From Streptomyces sp. NBC_01198 (GTDB lineage Bacteria > Actinomycetota > Actinomycetes > Streptomycetales > Streptomycetaceae), in the NCBI RefSeq assembly GCF_036010485.1, contig NZ_CP108568.1, positions 310,001 through 374,000 on the forward strand: a stretch of DNA of 64,000 nucleotides. Reading direction: 5' to 3'. A program made the position numbers and the translations under genes. Of the stretch, positions 8,998 to 17,503 are shown in pieces (position 1 is the stretch's first letter; every line of letters begins with the position of its first letter). Under the pieces are notes generated by a model, which was not told where the DNA came from, searched no databases, and saw nothing but the letters and a program-made list of their open reading frames with translations.

Positions 8998-9050
8998 GGC
9001 TAATGATTAGCCGACTAGCGTTCTCTCCGCCAGGTCATTAGACGGCAAAC
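8998..9050. promoter_or_regulatory. Probable MarR operator pair
   Basis: GGCTAATGATTAGCC at 8998-9012 is a perfect inverted repeat with a 3-base centre. A second related half-site string CATTAGACGGCAAAC lies at 9036-9050 and resembles the reverse complement of GTTTGACGGCTAATG around the first site. Both lie in the short spacer between the divergent MarR and NmrA-like genes, which is where MarR autoregulatory sites are normally found. Confidence 0.65.
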
Positions 9051-9067
9051 GACCCGAGGAGATCCCG

Positions 9068-9934
9068 ATGATACTCGTGACCGGCGCCACCGGAAACATC
9101 GGCCGCGAGCTGGTCAGACAGCTCGACGCCACCGGCGCGCCCTTCCGTATCCTGGTCCGCGACCCGCAGCGCGCGGCGGCACTGCCGGCGAGCGCCGAGC
9201 GGGTCACCGGCGACCTCACCGCGCCGGACAGCCTGACCGCCGCCCTCACCGGCGTCGACCGGCTGTTCCTGCTCACCCCGGGCATCGCCACCGAACCCGC
9301 CGCCCACGCGGTCGCCGCCGCGCGGACCGCGGGCGTACGGCACATCGTGCTGCTGTCCTCGACCAACGTGCTGGGTGACCCGATGCCCGCGATGGGCCGC
9401 TGGCACCACGCCCGCGAGCAGATCGTCCGCGACTCCGGCATTCCCGCCACCGTGCTGCGCCCCGGCGGCTTCATGACCAACGCGCTGGACTGGCTGCCCA
9501 GCATCCGCGAGGGCGGCTACGTCCTCGACCCGGTCGGCCCCGGCCGTATCGCGCCGATCGACCCCGCGGACATCGCGGCGGTCGCCGCCCTGGCCCTCAC
9601 CGGGGAGGGACACGAGGGCCAGGACTACTCCCTCACCGGCGCCGAGGCCTTCACGGTGGCCGAGCAGGTGGCGATCATCGCCGCCACCATCGGCCGGCCG
9701 ATCGACGTACGCGCCACCAGTACGCCGCAGGAGGCGGTGGCGGCCCGCTTCCCGAACGGCGCGCCGCCGGCCCTCGCCGAGGCCGTCGTCGAGGGCTTCA
9801 TGCTGCTGCGGGCCGACACCGAAGGCCTCCGCACCGACACCGTGGAGCGGCTGCTCGGCCGCAAGCCGGGCACCTTCGCCGACTGGTGCGCCCGCAACGC
9901 CGAAGCCTTCAGGATCGCCTCAGCGGGCCAGTGA
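9068..9934 (+). CDS. NmrA-like NAD(P)-binding oxidoreductase (atypical SDR)
   Basis: 288 residues. The N-terminus MILVTGATGNIGREL gives the Rossmann GxxGxxG pattern, followed by ILVRDPQRA, GVDRLFLLTPG and HIVLLSST. This matches QOR2/NmrA-type quinone reductases and redox sensors. CGAGGAG lies just before ATG 9068. Divergence from a MarR gene suggests induction by a quinone or phenolic stress (inference). Its 3' end overlaps the convergent L,D-transpeptidase gene by 15 bases. Confidence 0.86.
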   Translation: MILVTGATGNIGRELVRQLDATGAPFRILVRDPQRAAALPASAERVTGDLTAPDSLTAALTGVDRLFLLTPGIATEPAAHAVAAARTAGVRHIVLLSSTNVLGDPMPAMGRWHHAREQIVRDSGIPATVLRPGGFMTNALDWLPSIREGGYVLDPVGPGRIAPIDPADIAAVAALALTGEGHEGQDYSLTGAEAFTVAEQVAIIAATIGRPIDVRATSTPQEAVAARFPNGAPPALAEAVVEGFMLLRADTEGLRTDTVERLLGRKPGTFADWCARNAEAFRIASAGQ

Positions 9935-10696
9935 GGCCGTGTCACCCATGACCACGACCGGGTGCAGGGCCGGGTCGAGGGTGGCGAGCAGCTGCTTCAT
10001 ATGCGCCTCGGAGACGCTGACGCAGCCGTGGGTGGGCCCGCCGTGGTCGACGTGCAACCAGATGCCGCCGCCACGGGAGTCGCCCATCGGGCGGGTCCAG
10101 TCCAGGGGTGACACCCCGGTCTTCCGGTTGTAGTCGATCGCGACGACGTAGTCGAAGGATCCGGCCAGCGGCTCACCGCGGAAGCCGCGCCCGCCGATGC
10201 TGAAGCCCCGGGAGTGGTGGTACGGCAGCTTGGTGCCGGGGTCGGACCGCAGGCCGCCGGCGTCGGAGAGCGTGAACACCCCGATCGGTGAGCGCAGATC
10301 GCCCGCGTGGTGGTCGGTGGTCCAGCCGTCCTTCGCGTTGTGCGCGGGCCAGGCGGTGCCCGGCCGCCAGCCGCCGTCGGGGGTCCGCCGGTAGACCACC
10401 AGCGTCGCGTCGGACGAGCTGCGGGACCGTCCGGTCACCAGGACGACCTGGTCGGTCTGCCGCGGTATCCGGGCCAGCGTCTGCACGCCGAGACCCGGCA
10501 ACTGCCGCGGCGGGGCAGGCGTGGCGGCCGGCGCCGGTGCCGTCGTGGCGGCCGGGCCCGACGGCTGGTCGTCGATGACGAGCGGTGCGGTCCGGTCCTG
10601 CGCGGCCGCGCCGACGGGGGTCCCGCAGCCGGCGAGTACGGCGATCGCCGCCGCGCCCAGTCCTGACAGCAGGACGCGGGGGGTGGGGGAAGGCAT
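9920..10696 (-). CDS. L,D-transpeptidase (YkuD) lipoprotein
   Basis: 258 residues with a lipoprotein signal (lipobox LAGC, Cys24), a Pro/Ala-rich linker (residues 45-65) and a YkuD-type catalytic domain. The active-site cluster is HVDHGG then THGCVSVSE, with the nucleophile Cys225. Such enzymes make 3-3 peptidoglycan crosslinks outside the membrane. ATG 10696 was chosen over the longer open frame because it starts the lipoprotein signal and has GAAGGG upstream. Its stop lies inside the end of the convergent NmrA-like gene. Confidence 0.85.
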   Translation of the reverse strand: MPSPTPRVLLSGLGAAAIAVLAGCGTPVGAAAQDRTAPLVIDDQPSGPAATTAPAPAATPAPPRQLPGLGVQTLARIPRQTDQVVLVTGRSRSSSDATLVVYRRTPDGGWRPGTAWPAHNAKDGWTTDHHAGDLRSPIGVFTLSDAGGLRSDPGTKLPYHHSRGFSIGGRGFRGEPLAGSFDYVVAIDYNRKTGVSPLDWTRPMGDSRGGGIWLHVDHGGPTHGCVSVSEAHMKQLLATLDPALHPVVVMGDTASLAR

Positions 10697-10977
10697 GGGT
10701 GGAACCCTTCGGTCCAAGGAGGGTGCGGAAAGGGGGGTCTCACGCGCCCGGCGGCGGGCAGGGGCCGCCCGGCAATCGCTCTTCGAGGCCTCGGCGGCTG
10801 GGGCGGATATCAGTTCCCATACTTGTGGAACCACCTGGCAATGCCGGTGGGTTGCCCCGGCCCCGCGTTCTTCCGGTACCCGACGTCCCCGCTCGTGCGC
10901 CGTACCGGCCCCGCCCTCTGGGCCAGTTCACGTCGAGACCTTGACGCGACCTGCACGCGAGTGTTCACTTCCGCATT

Positions 10978-10991
10978 GGAGAGCGCTCTCC
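10978..10991. promoter_or_regulatory. CebR-like LacI-family operator
   Basis: GGAGAGCGCTCTCC is a perfect 14-bp palindrome, close to the TGGGAGCGCTCCCA consensus recognised by CebR-type repressors of cello-oligosaccharide genes in Streptomyces. It lies 98 bases before the GH3 glycosidase start, which fits control of that gene by cellobiose or a related sugar. No LacI-type gene is present in the window, so the repressor would act from elsewhere. Confidence 0.7.
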
Positions 10992-11088
10992 CGCCCCACT
11001 GTCACCCGTTCACCGCATCACCCCGCCCGGCGGCCGCCGTCCAGAGATCTCCTGCATTCCCCCACACCCCCCTGAGGGAGACTCATGT

Positions 11089-14000
11089 ATGCCAGCAACA
11101 GGGTCAGATCCCGTGCCTGCCCGCACCACCCGCGCCGCCTGGCTCGCCTCGGCCGCCGTCCTGGCACTGATCGCCGCGCTCTTCAGCTCCGCACGGCCCG
11201 CCCATGCCGCGCCCTCGCTGCTGTCGCAGGGCAAGCCCGCCACCGCCTCGTCCACCGAGAACGCCGGGACCCCCGCCTCGGCCGCCGTCGACGGCAACAC
11301 CGGCACCCGCTGGTCCAGCGCCGCCGCCGACCCACAGTGGCTCCAGGTCGACCTCGGCAGCAGCGCCACCCTCAGCTCCGTCACCCTCAACTGGGAGTCG
11401 GCCTACGCCACCGCCTTCAAGATCCAGGTCTCCGACAACGCCCAGACCTGGACCGACGCCTACTCCACCACCACCGCGACCGGCGGCACCCAGACGGTCC
11501 CCGTAAACGCTTCCGGCCGCTACGTCCGCCTCTACGGCACCGCCCGCGCCACCGGATACGGCTACTCCCTCTGGGAGTTCCAGGTCTACGGCACCACCGG
11601 CACCACCACACCCGCCAGTTGCGGCACCGACAACGCCGCGCAGGGCAGGACCGCCACCGCGTCGTCCACCGAGAACGCCGGCACCCCCGCCTCGGCCGCC
11701 GTCGACGGCAACACCGGCACCCGCTGGTCCAGCGCCGCCGCCGACCCCCAGTGGCTGCAGGTCGACCTCGGCAGCAGCGTCCCGGTCTGCCAGGTCGTGC
11801 TCAACTGGGAGTCCGCCTACGCGAAGGCCTTCCAGATCCAGCTGTCCGACAACGGCACCACCTGGACCCCGGTCTACTCCACCACCACCGGCACCGGCGG
11901 CACCCAGACCCTGACCGTGGCCGGCACCGGCCGCTACGTCCGGATGAACGGCACCGCACGCGCCACGGGTTACGGCTACTCGCTGTGGGAGTTCCAGGTC
12001 CACACCGGCGGCAGCGGCACCTCGGGCGGCGGTACGACCGGCGGTACCACCGGCGGCGGCAGCACCGGCGACTGCGGCACCGAGAACGCCGCCCTCGGCC
12101 ACCCGGCCACCGCCTCCTCGCTCCAGGACGGCGACCCCGGCTACTCCGCCACCTACGGGGTCGACGGCAGCACCATCAGCCGCTGGTCGAGCGCGTCCTC
12201 CGACCCGCAGTGGTTCCAGGTCGACCTGGGCGCGAGCCTGCCGGTCTGCCGGGTCGTGATCACCTGGGAGAACGCGTACGCGAAGGCCTTCCAGATCCAG
12301 CTGTCCGACAACGGCACCGACTGGCGGCAGGCCTACTCCACCACCACGGGTACCGGCGGCAAGCAGAGCATCGAGGTGTCCGGCAGCGGCCGCTACGTCC
12401 GGATGTACGGCACCGCGCGGGCAACCGCCTACGGCTACGCCCTGTGGGAGTTCGAGGTCTACACCGTCGGCGGGGTGACCGCGACCATCCCGCCGCCGCC
12501 GTCGAAGCCCGCACCCGGCAACTGCCCGTGGCTCAACTCCACCGCGGTCACCTCCACCAGGGTCGCCCAGCTGATGGGGCAGATGTCGCTCCAGCAGAAG
12601 GTCGCCATGCTGCACGGGACCGACGCCCCCGACTACATCGGCAAGATCATCGGCATCCCCGCGCTGTGCATCCCCGACGTCAACTTCGAGGACGGCCCCG
12701 CCGGTGTCGGCGACGGGCTCGGCGGAGTCACCCAGATGCCGTCCGGCATGGTGTCCGCCGCGACCTTCGACCCGCAGTGGCAGCAGCAGTACGGCGACGC
12801 GGTGGGCCAGGAGTTCGCCGGCAAGGGCGTGCACGTCGCGCTCGGCCCGACGGTGAACATCATCCGCGACCCGCGCTGGGGGCGGTCGTACGAGACCTTC
12901 GGCGAGGACCCCTACCTGTCGGGGCAGATGGGCGCCGCCGACATCAGGGGCATCCAGGAGCAGGGCGTGATGGCGGAGGTCAAGCACGCCGCCGCGTACA
13001 ACATCGAGCAGCCGGCCGGCACGGTGAACGTCGACGCGCGCACCCTGCAGGAGATCTACCTGCCCGCCTTCCAGACCGCGATCAAGGATGGCGGCGCGGC
13101 GGCGGTGATGTGCGCGTACAGCAACGTCAACAACGAACCGTCCTGCCAGAACCCCGACATCCTCAACAAGGGCCTCTACCAGCAAGCGGGTTTCACCGGT
13201 TTCGTGACGTCCGACTGGGGCGCCATCCACTCCACCGTGGAGTCGGCGAACGCCGGGCTGACCGTCGAGATGCCGGGCGGCTACTACTACGCCGACTTCC
13301 TGATCCAGGCGGTGCAGGACGGCCGGGTCAGCCAGGCGACCGTGGACACCATGGTCTCCCGGGTGCTCACCCAGATGTTCCGCTTCGGGATGTTCGACAA
13401 GGCGCCCACCGGTGACAACAAGGCGATCGTGACCACCCCCGGGCACAACAAGGTCGCTCTGCAGGGCGTCGAGGAGGGCACGGTCCTGCTCAAGAACAAC
13501 GGCGCCCTGCCGCTGAATCCGGCGGCGCTGCCGTCCGGCGTGGCGGTGATCGGCGTCGACGGGGGGCCGGGCACCCAGACCATCGGCGGCGGCAGCGGCA
13601 CGGTGACCAGCAGCGGCACGTACACCCCGGTCATCGGCATCCAGCAGCGGCTGGCCGACACCGGCACCAAGGTGACGTACAACGAGGGCACCGACGTGAA
13701 CGCGGCGGCGGACCTGGCGCGGACCTCCAGCGTCGCGGTGGTCTTCGCCAGCGACAACTACGGCCACGAGGAGGCCGACAACGCCTCGCTGAACCTGCCC
13801 GGCAACCAGGACGCGCTGATCTCCGCGGTGGCGGCGGCCAACCCGCACACCATCGTGGTGCTCAACGACAACTCGGCGATCCTGATGCCGTGGCTGAACC
13901 AGGTCGCCGGGGTCTTCGAGGGCTTCTACGACGGCCAGCAGTACGGTCAGGGCATCGCGGCGCTGCTGTTCGGCGACGTGAACCCGTCGGGCCACCTGCC

Positions 14001-14532
14001 GGTGACCTTCCCCGCGTCGCTCTCCCAGGTGCCGGCGAACACCGCCGCCCAGTGGCCGGGCAGCAACGGGCAGGTCAGCTACTCCGAGGGCCTCAAGGTC
14101 GGCTACCGGTGGTACGACACGAACAACCTCACCCCGCTGTTCCCGTTCGGCTTCGGGCTGTCGTACACCTCCTTCTCGTTCGGCAACCTCCAGGTCGGCG
14201 CGGTCAGCAACGGGCAGGCCACGGTGAAGGCGACGGTCACCAACACCGGCAGCCGGGCGGGCAGCGAGGTCGCCCAGCTCTACGTGGCCGATCCGGCCGC
14301 CGCGGGTGAGCCGCCGCACCAGTTGAAGGGATTCCAGCGGATCAGCCTGGCCGCGGGCGCGTCGGGCACGGTCACCTTCACCGTGCCGGTCCACGCGCTG
14401 GCCTCCTGGTCGACCACGGCGGGCCACTGGGTGGCCGGCGCGGGCACCTACCAGATCCTGGTCGGCGAGTCGTCCCGCAACCTCCCATTGAGCGGCGGCC
14501 TCACGCTGCCGTCCACCGTGACCGCCGACTGA
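11089..14532 (+). CDS. Secreted GH3 beta-glycosidase with three F5/8-type (discoidin) domains
   Basis: 1147 residues. A signal peptide ends near AHA-AP (residue 40). Three F5/8 C-type galactose-binding domains follow (about 44-168, 177-305, 327-463), the first two nearly identical (shared ASSTENAGTPASAAVDGN). A Gly/Thr-rich linker precedes the third. The GH3 catalytic part runs from about 490, with nucleophile Asp709 in VTSDWGA and a Glu894/Glu895 acid-base candidate in YGHEEADN. A fibronectin-III-like C-terminus follows (VTNTGSRAGSEVAQLYV). It probably trims plant glucans or xylans outside the cell. GAGGGAGA supports ATG 11089, and a CebR-like operator lies upstream. Confidence 0.9.
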   Translation: MPATGSDPVPARTTRAAWLASAAVLALIAALFSSARPAHAAPSLLSQGKPATASSTENAGTPASAAVDGNTGTRWSSAAADPQWLQVDLGSSATLSSVTLNWESAYATAFKIQVSDNAQTWTDAYSTTTATGGTQTVPVNASGRYVRLYGTARATGYGYSLWEFQVYGTTGTTTPASCGTDNAAQGRTATASSTENAGTPASAAVDGNTGTRWSSAAADPQWLQVDLGSSVPVCQVVLNWESAYAKAFQIQLSDNGTTWTPVYSTTTGTGGTQTLTVAGTGRYVRMNGTARATGYGYSLWEFQVHTGGSGTSGGGTTGGTTGGGSTGDCGTENAALGHPATASSLQDGDPGYSATYGVDGSTISRWSSASSDPQWFQVDLGASLPVCRVVITWENAYAKAFQIQLSDNGTDWRQAYSTTTGTGGKQSIEVSGSGRYVRMYGTARATAYGYALWEFEVYTVGGVTATIPPPPSKPAPGNCPWLNSTAVTSTRVAQLMGQMSLQQKVAMLHGTDAPDYIGKIIGIPALCIPDVNFEDGPAGVGDGLGGVTQMPSGMVSAATFDPQWQQQYGDAVGQEFAGKGVHVALGPTVNIIRDPRWGRSYETFGEDPYLSGQMGAADIRGIQEQGVMAEVKHAAAYNIEQPAGTVNVDARTLQEIYLPAFQTAIKDGGAAAVMCAYSNVNNEPSCQNPDILNKGLYQQAGFTGFVTSDWGAIHSTVESANAGLTVEMPGGYYYADFLIQAVQDGRVSQATVDTMVSRVLTQMFRFGMFDKAPTGDNKAIVTTPGHNKVALQGVEEGTVLLKNNGALPLNPAALPSGVAVIGVDGGPGTQTIGGGSGTVTSSGTYTPVIGIQQRLADTGTKVTYNEGTDVNAAADLARTSSVAVVFASDNYGHEEADNASLNLPGNQDALISAVAAANPHTIVVLNDNSAILMPWLNQVAGVFEGFYDGQQYGQGIAALLFGDVNPSGHLPVTFPASLSQVPANTAAQWPGSNGQVSYSEGLKVGYRWYDTNNLTPLFPFGFGLSYTSFSFGNLQVGAVSNGQATVKATVTNTGSRAGSEVAQLYVADPAAAGEPPHQLKGFQRISLAAGASGTVTFTVPVHALASWSTTAGHWVAGAGTYQILVGESSRNLPLSGGLTLPSTVTAD

Positions 14533-14541
14533 CGGCGGCGG

Positions 14542-14577
14542 CCGGTGCGGGGCGCCCTCCGCGGCGCCCCGCACCGG
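14542..14577. terminator. Bidirectional terminator between GH3 and anti-sigma genes
   Basis: A 15-bp perfect stem (CCGGTGCGGGGCGCC at 14542-14556 with its complement at 14563-14577) and a 6-base loop sit between the convergent GH3 glycosidase and anti-sigma genes. It should stop transcription from both sides. Confidence 0.8.
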
Positions 14578-14583
14578 GCGGCC

Positions 14584-15327
14584 TCACAGCGTCAGCAGGA
14601 CGACCGGCGTGCCGGTCGGCGTCCGGGAGCCGCCCTGCGGCTCCACGGTCACCCCGACTCCGGACGCGCCGCGCGCGCTGCCGGCCAGCAGGGCGGCACC
14701 GTCGGGGCTGCCCGGGTCGACCAGCCCGGCGGGCACCATGGCGCCGCCGCGGCTATACCACAGCTGGTAGACGTGGGAGCCGTCCAGCCGCGGCAGGCCG
14801 CGGTAGAGGAAGGCGGTCCGCCCCAGCTGCCGGGAGGACACGACGGTGGCGCTGCCGCCGCCCCTGACCGCGCCGGCGTGGGTGGTGGCGTCGGGCGCCG
14901 CGAGCAGCGCGCCGAGCTCAGCGGCCTGTTGCTCGGCCTGAGCGGTGCGGTCCCGCTGCCGGTCGGCCCGGTGCTCGGCGTCCACCGCGACCGCACCGGC
15001 CGCCAGGGCCGCCACCAGGCAGGCGGCGGCAGCCAACTGCGGCAGCCTGCGCCGCCAGCCGCCACCGGACGGGCCCGCCGTGGCGTGCGGGCCTGGCGGC
15101 AGCTGGCGCACCCCGGGCAGCGCGCCCATCACCCGGCCGCGCAGTTCGGCGGGCGGGACCACGGCGACCGCCAGCGCCAGCCGGGCAGCGGTCTCCCGCA
15201 GCTCGCCCACCTCCTGGGCGCAGGACCGGCAGGCGGCCAGGTGGCGGGAGAACTGCGCGGCCTCACGTTCCGACAGCGCGTCGAGCGCGTAGGCACCGGT
15301 GAGCGTGTGCAGGTCGGCGGCGCTCAT
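14584..15327 (-). CDS. RskA-type anti-sigma factor
   Basis: 247 residues. The N-terminal zinc-binding anti-sigma domain shows HLAACRSC (the HxxxCxxC signature) near residue 29-36. A single membrane helix (about 95-115, LAAAACLVAALAAGAVAV) leads to an extracytoplasmic RskA domain with LYRGLPRLDGSHVYQLWY. It binds and silences the ECF sigma factor encoded immediately upstream. Start and stop overlap that gene (ATGA at 15324-15327), so the two are made in step. Confidence 0.9.
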   Translation of the reverse strand: MSAADLHTLTGAYALDALSEREAAQFSRHLAACRSCAQEVGELRETAARLALAVAVVPPAELRGRVMGALPGVRQLPPGPHATAGPSGGGWRRRLPQLAAAACLVAALAAGAVAVDAEHRADRQRDRTAQAEQQAAELGALLAAPDATTHAGAVRGGGSATVVSSRQLGRTAFLYRGLPRLDGSHVYQLWYSRGGAMVPAGLVDPGSPDGAALLAGSARGASGVGVTVEPQGGSRTPTGTPVVLLTL

Positions 15328-15914
15328 ACGGAGGTCACCCCCAGGCAGTCACGGAGCCGGATCAGCCCGTCCCGCATGCGGGTCTTGACGGTGCCGAGGG
15401 CGACCCCGAGCAGGTCGGCGGTCTCGCGGTAGGTGCAGCCGCGGTAGTACGCCAGCGTGACGGACTCGCGCTGCAGTTCGGTGAGCCGGCCGAGGCAGCG
15501 GCGGACCTGCTCGCGTTCGAGCCGGCGCTCGACCAGCTCGCCGACCTCGTCGAAGGCCGGGCTGTGGTCGCGCACCGCCGCCCGGTGCTCGCGCTCGGCT
15601 GCGGCCTGCGCGGACCGGGCCCGGTCGACGGCCCTGCGGTGGGCCAGCGTCATGATCCAGCCCATGGCGCTGCCCTGCGCGGGGTCGAAGCGGGCGGCGC
15701 ACCGCCACACGTCCACCAGCACCTCCTGGGCGACCTCCTCGGACTGCGCCGGGTCGCGCAGCACCCTGCGCACCAGGCCGAGCACCGAGCCGGCGACCGC
15801 GTTGTAGAGGTCCTCGAAGGCCTCGCGGTCCCCGCGGGCGGTCAGGTCGAGCAGCTGCTCCAGGGCACCGCTGTGCGGGGCCGGTGATCGGTCGCCGCGG
15901 GCCACCGCGCGCAT
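15324..15914 (-). CDS. ECF RNA polymerase sigma factor, SigK type
   Basis: 196 residues with sigma region 2 (about 25-95, including DPAQSEEVAQEVLVDVW and MTLAHRRAVDRAR) and region 4 (about 135-190, LTELQRESVTLAYYRGCTYRETADLLG then GTVKTRMRDGL). It pairs with the RskA-type anti-sigma factor downstream, the usual SigK/RskA arrangement for envelope or redox stress. ATG 15914 is preceded by GGAGGTGTGCCC, which rules out the longer open frame. Confidence 0.9.
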   Translation of the reverse strand: MRAVARGDRSPAPHSGALEQLLDLTARGDREAFEDLYNAVAGSVLGLVRRVLRDPAQSEEVAQEVLVDVWRCAARFDPAQGSAMGWIMTLAHRRAVDRARSAQAAAEREHRAAVRDHSPAFDEVGELVERRLEREQVRRCLGRLTELQRESVTLAYYRGCTYRETADLLGVALGTVKTRMRDGLIRLRDCLGVTSV

Positions 15915-16324
15915 GGGCACACCTCCGGACGGGAACGTCGTCACGGAGGTTTCGACGCCGCGGCCGGTACGGATTGGTCGGCGCGGGAAGTTTCTTCGCC
16001 GCCGCACGGACAAGGCCGGACGGTCACCGTACGCGCGAGCGGTGACCCCCGGCCAGCCGGGCGCCCGGCGGCCGACCCGCACCGACCCGGCGCACGCGTG
16101 CCGGGCATACTCCGGGCCCGCACCGACCATCGGTCAGCCGGGGGCCGGGCCCGTGCCGGGCATACTCCGGGCCCGCACCGAACGCCGCCCAGCCGGGCGC
16201 CGGTCGGCCGAACCGCACCGCCCCGGCGCACGCATGCCGGGCATACTCCGGGCCCGCACCGACCATCGGCCCGCCCGGCGCCCGGCGGGCGACCTGCACC
16301 CGGCCGGCGCGCCGTCACCGTCGG
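15915..16324. repeat. Spacer with three copies of a 27-bp GCCGGGCATACTCCGGG repeat
   Basis: No gene seen. The core GCCGGGCATACTCCGGGC, extended by CCGCACCGA, occurs at about 16100, 16155 and 16236, that is with 55- and 81-base spacing. GC-rich stretches between copies are also related (CAGCCGGGCGCC, CGGCGCACGC). It lies upstream of the sigma factor gene and downstream of the DUF4184 gene, both on the minus strand. It may be part of the sigma gene promoter region or merely a local duplication. The strand-swapped frames through it look protein-like only because of the repeats. Confidence 0.55.
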
Positions 16325-17128
16325 TCAGACCGCCGTCCTGCGGCGTCCCAGTGCGGTACGCGCCACGGCGGCGAAGCAGGCCAGGCCCACTGCGGCGCCC
16401 GCGCCGCCGCCGAAGGCGACGGCCGGGATGAGGTCGAGGATGCCGGCGCTATGCAGCGGGCCGTGGTCCCAGCGGGCCAGCCGCGCCGCCGCCCCGGCCG
16501 CGGCGGCCGCCCCCACCAGCGTGGTCGCCGCGACCCTGGCACGGGCCGACAGCCGCGGCCGCGGCGGGGTCTGCGGGCGCACCGCCCGCAGGGTGCGCGC
16601 CACGTACCAGCCGACGACGCCGAGGCCGAGGACCGAGGAGCCGAACTGCAGGTCGTAGTACAGCGGGCGGCCCAGCACGGTCCGGTTCAGCACCGGCAGC
16701 AGCCGCGCGCCCAGCCGGCCGCCGTGGGTGAAGGCGTCCCAGGCCACGTGCGTGGCCGCGCCGACGGCCGCGGACAGCGCGAAGCGGCCGGCGCCGGCCA
16801 GGCCCGCGGTGCGCCCGGTCGGCGCGGTCATCGCCTCGGCGGCGTCCGCCCACCTGGCCGGCAGCAGCGCGACCAGCGGTTCGCGCAGCAGCCAGTGCCA
16901 GCCGGCGGCGAGCCCTGCGGCGATCGCCACGTCGGCGGTGACCACGCCGAGCGGGCTGTGCGTGAACACCCCGAAGCCGAAGGTGCCGTGCACCAGGGAG
17001 TCGGTGAAGTAGGGGACGTCGGGCGCCAGCGACCCGGCGACCAGCGCCGAGGCCACGAGCGGGCCGCGGGGGCGGCCGTCGCGCAGCATCGGCAGCACCG
17101 CGGCGGGGTGACTGAGTGTGAACGGCAT
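16325..17128 (-). CDS. DUF4184 family membrane protein
   Basis: 267 residues starting MPFTLSHPAAVLPML, the family's characteristic N-terminus with a His. SLAPDVPYF and HVAWDAFTHGG follow, and several hydrophobic segments lie in the C-terminal half. The His/Asp pattern resembles membrane-bound metal-dependent hydrolases (YdjM/LexA-binding type), but no activity is established. ATG 17128 fits the family start. No operon partners. Confidence 0.82.
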   Translation of the reverse strand: MPFTLSHPAAVLPMLRDGRPRGPLVASALVAGSLAPDVPYFTDSLVHGTFGFGVFTHSPLGVVTADVAIAAGLAAGWHWLLREPLVALLPARWADAAEAMTAPTGRTAGLAGAGRFALSAAVGAATHVAWDAFTHGGRLGARLLPVLNRTVLGRPLYYDLQFGSSVLGLGVVGWYVARTLRAVRPQTPPRPRLSARARVAATTLVGAAAAAGAAARLARWDHGPLHSAGILDLIPAVAFGGGAGAAVGLACFAAVARTALGRRRTAV

Positions 17129-17503
17129 CCCGCCATCCTCCCTCGCGGCGCCCCGCGCCGCCCTTCCAGGCCCCCGGTCGCCCATCCCCGCCGGCCCGTC
17201 CCCCCGGGGTTGCCACTCGCGGTGGCCGCGCGCCCTTCCCGCCATCGTGGCCAGTCGGGCGGTTCCCCGCGCCCTTTGGGTGCTGCCGCTCGCGGGGACC
17301 CCGCGTCCCGCCGCTGTCCTAGCTCGGCGCGCGGTCCCCCGCCCCTCCGCGCGCGTGGGGGTGGGCTCGGGGGGCAGGTCCGCGGCAAGGTGCGGCCCCG
17401 GTGGGAGGGGTTCCGGCGGGGTAGCACGCCGGTAGAGTGAAGGACTGGCCGCCGGACCGCAGGTCCACCGCAGCCACCTCGACGCCGCGGAGGGGTGACC
17501 GGT
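17129..17503. other. Intergenic region left of the polyketide cluster, with interspersed repeat
   Basis: No gene seen. A copy of the interspersed repeat described at 2206-2518 occupies 17211-17280 (GCCACTCGCGGTGGCC, CGCCATCGTGG, GGTTCCCCGCGCCC). The last part, with GCGGAGGGG at 17487-17495, holds the ribosome-binding site of the SARP gene. Divergent genes flank it, so promoters for both must lie here, but no clear -35/-10 pair stands out. Confidence 0.45.

Noticed and set aside
11104..14574. 1156-codon open frame antisense to the GH3 gene
   Set aside because: It has no family features (runs of Gly, Arg, Val, His) and is a mirror of the strongly supported GH3 coding sequence in high-GC DNA.
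16095..16270. Three regularly spaced repeats considered as a CRISPR remnant
   Set aside because: Only three units, unequal spacing (55 and 81 bases), spacers themselves related, and no cas genes nearby.
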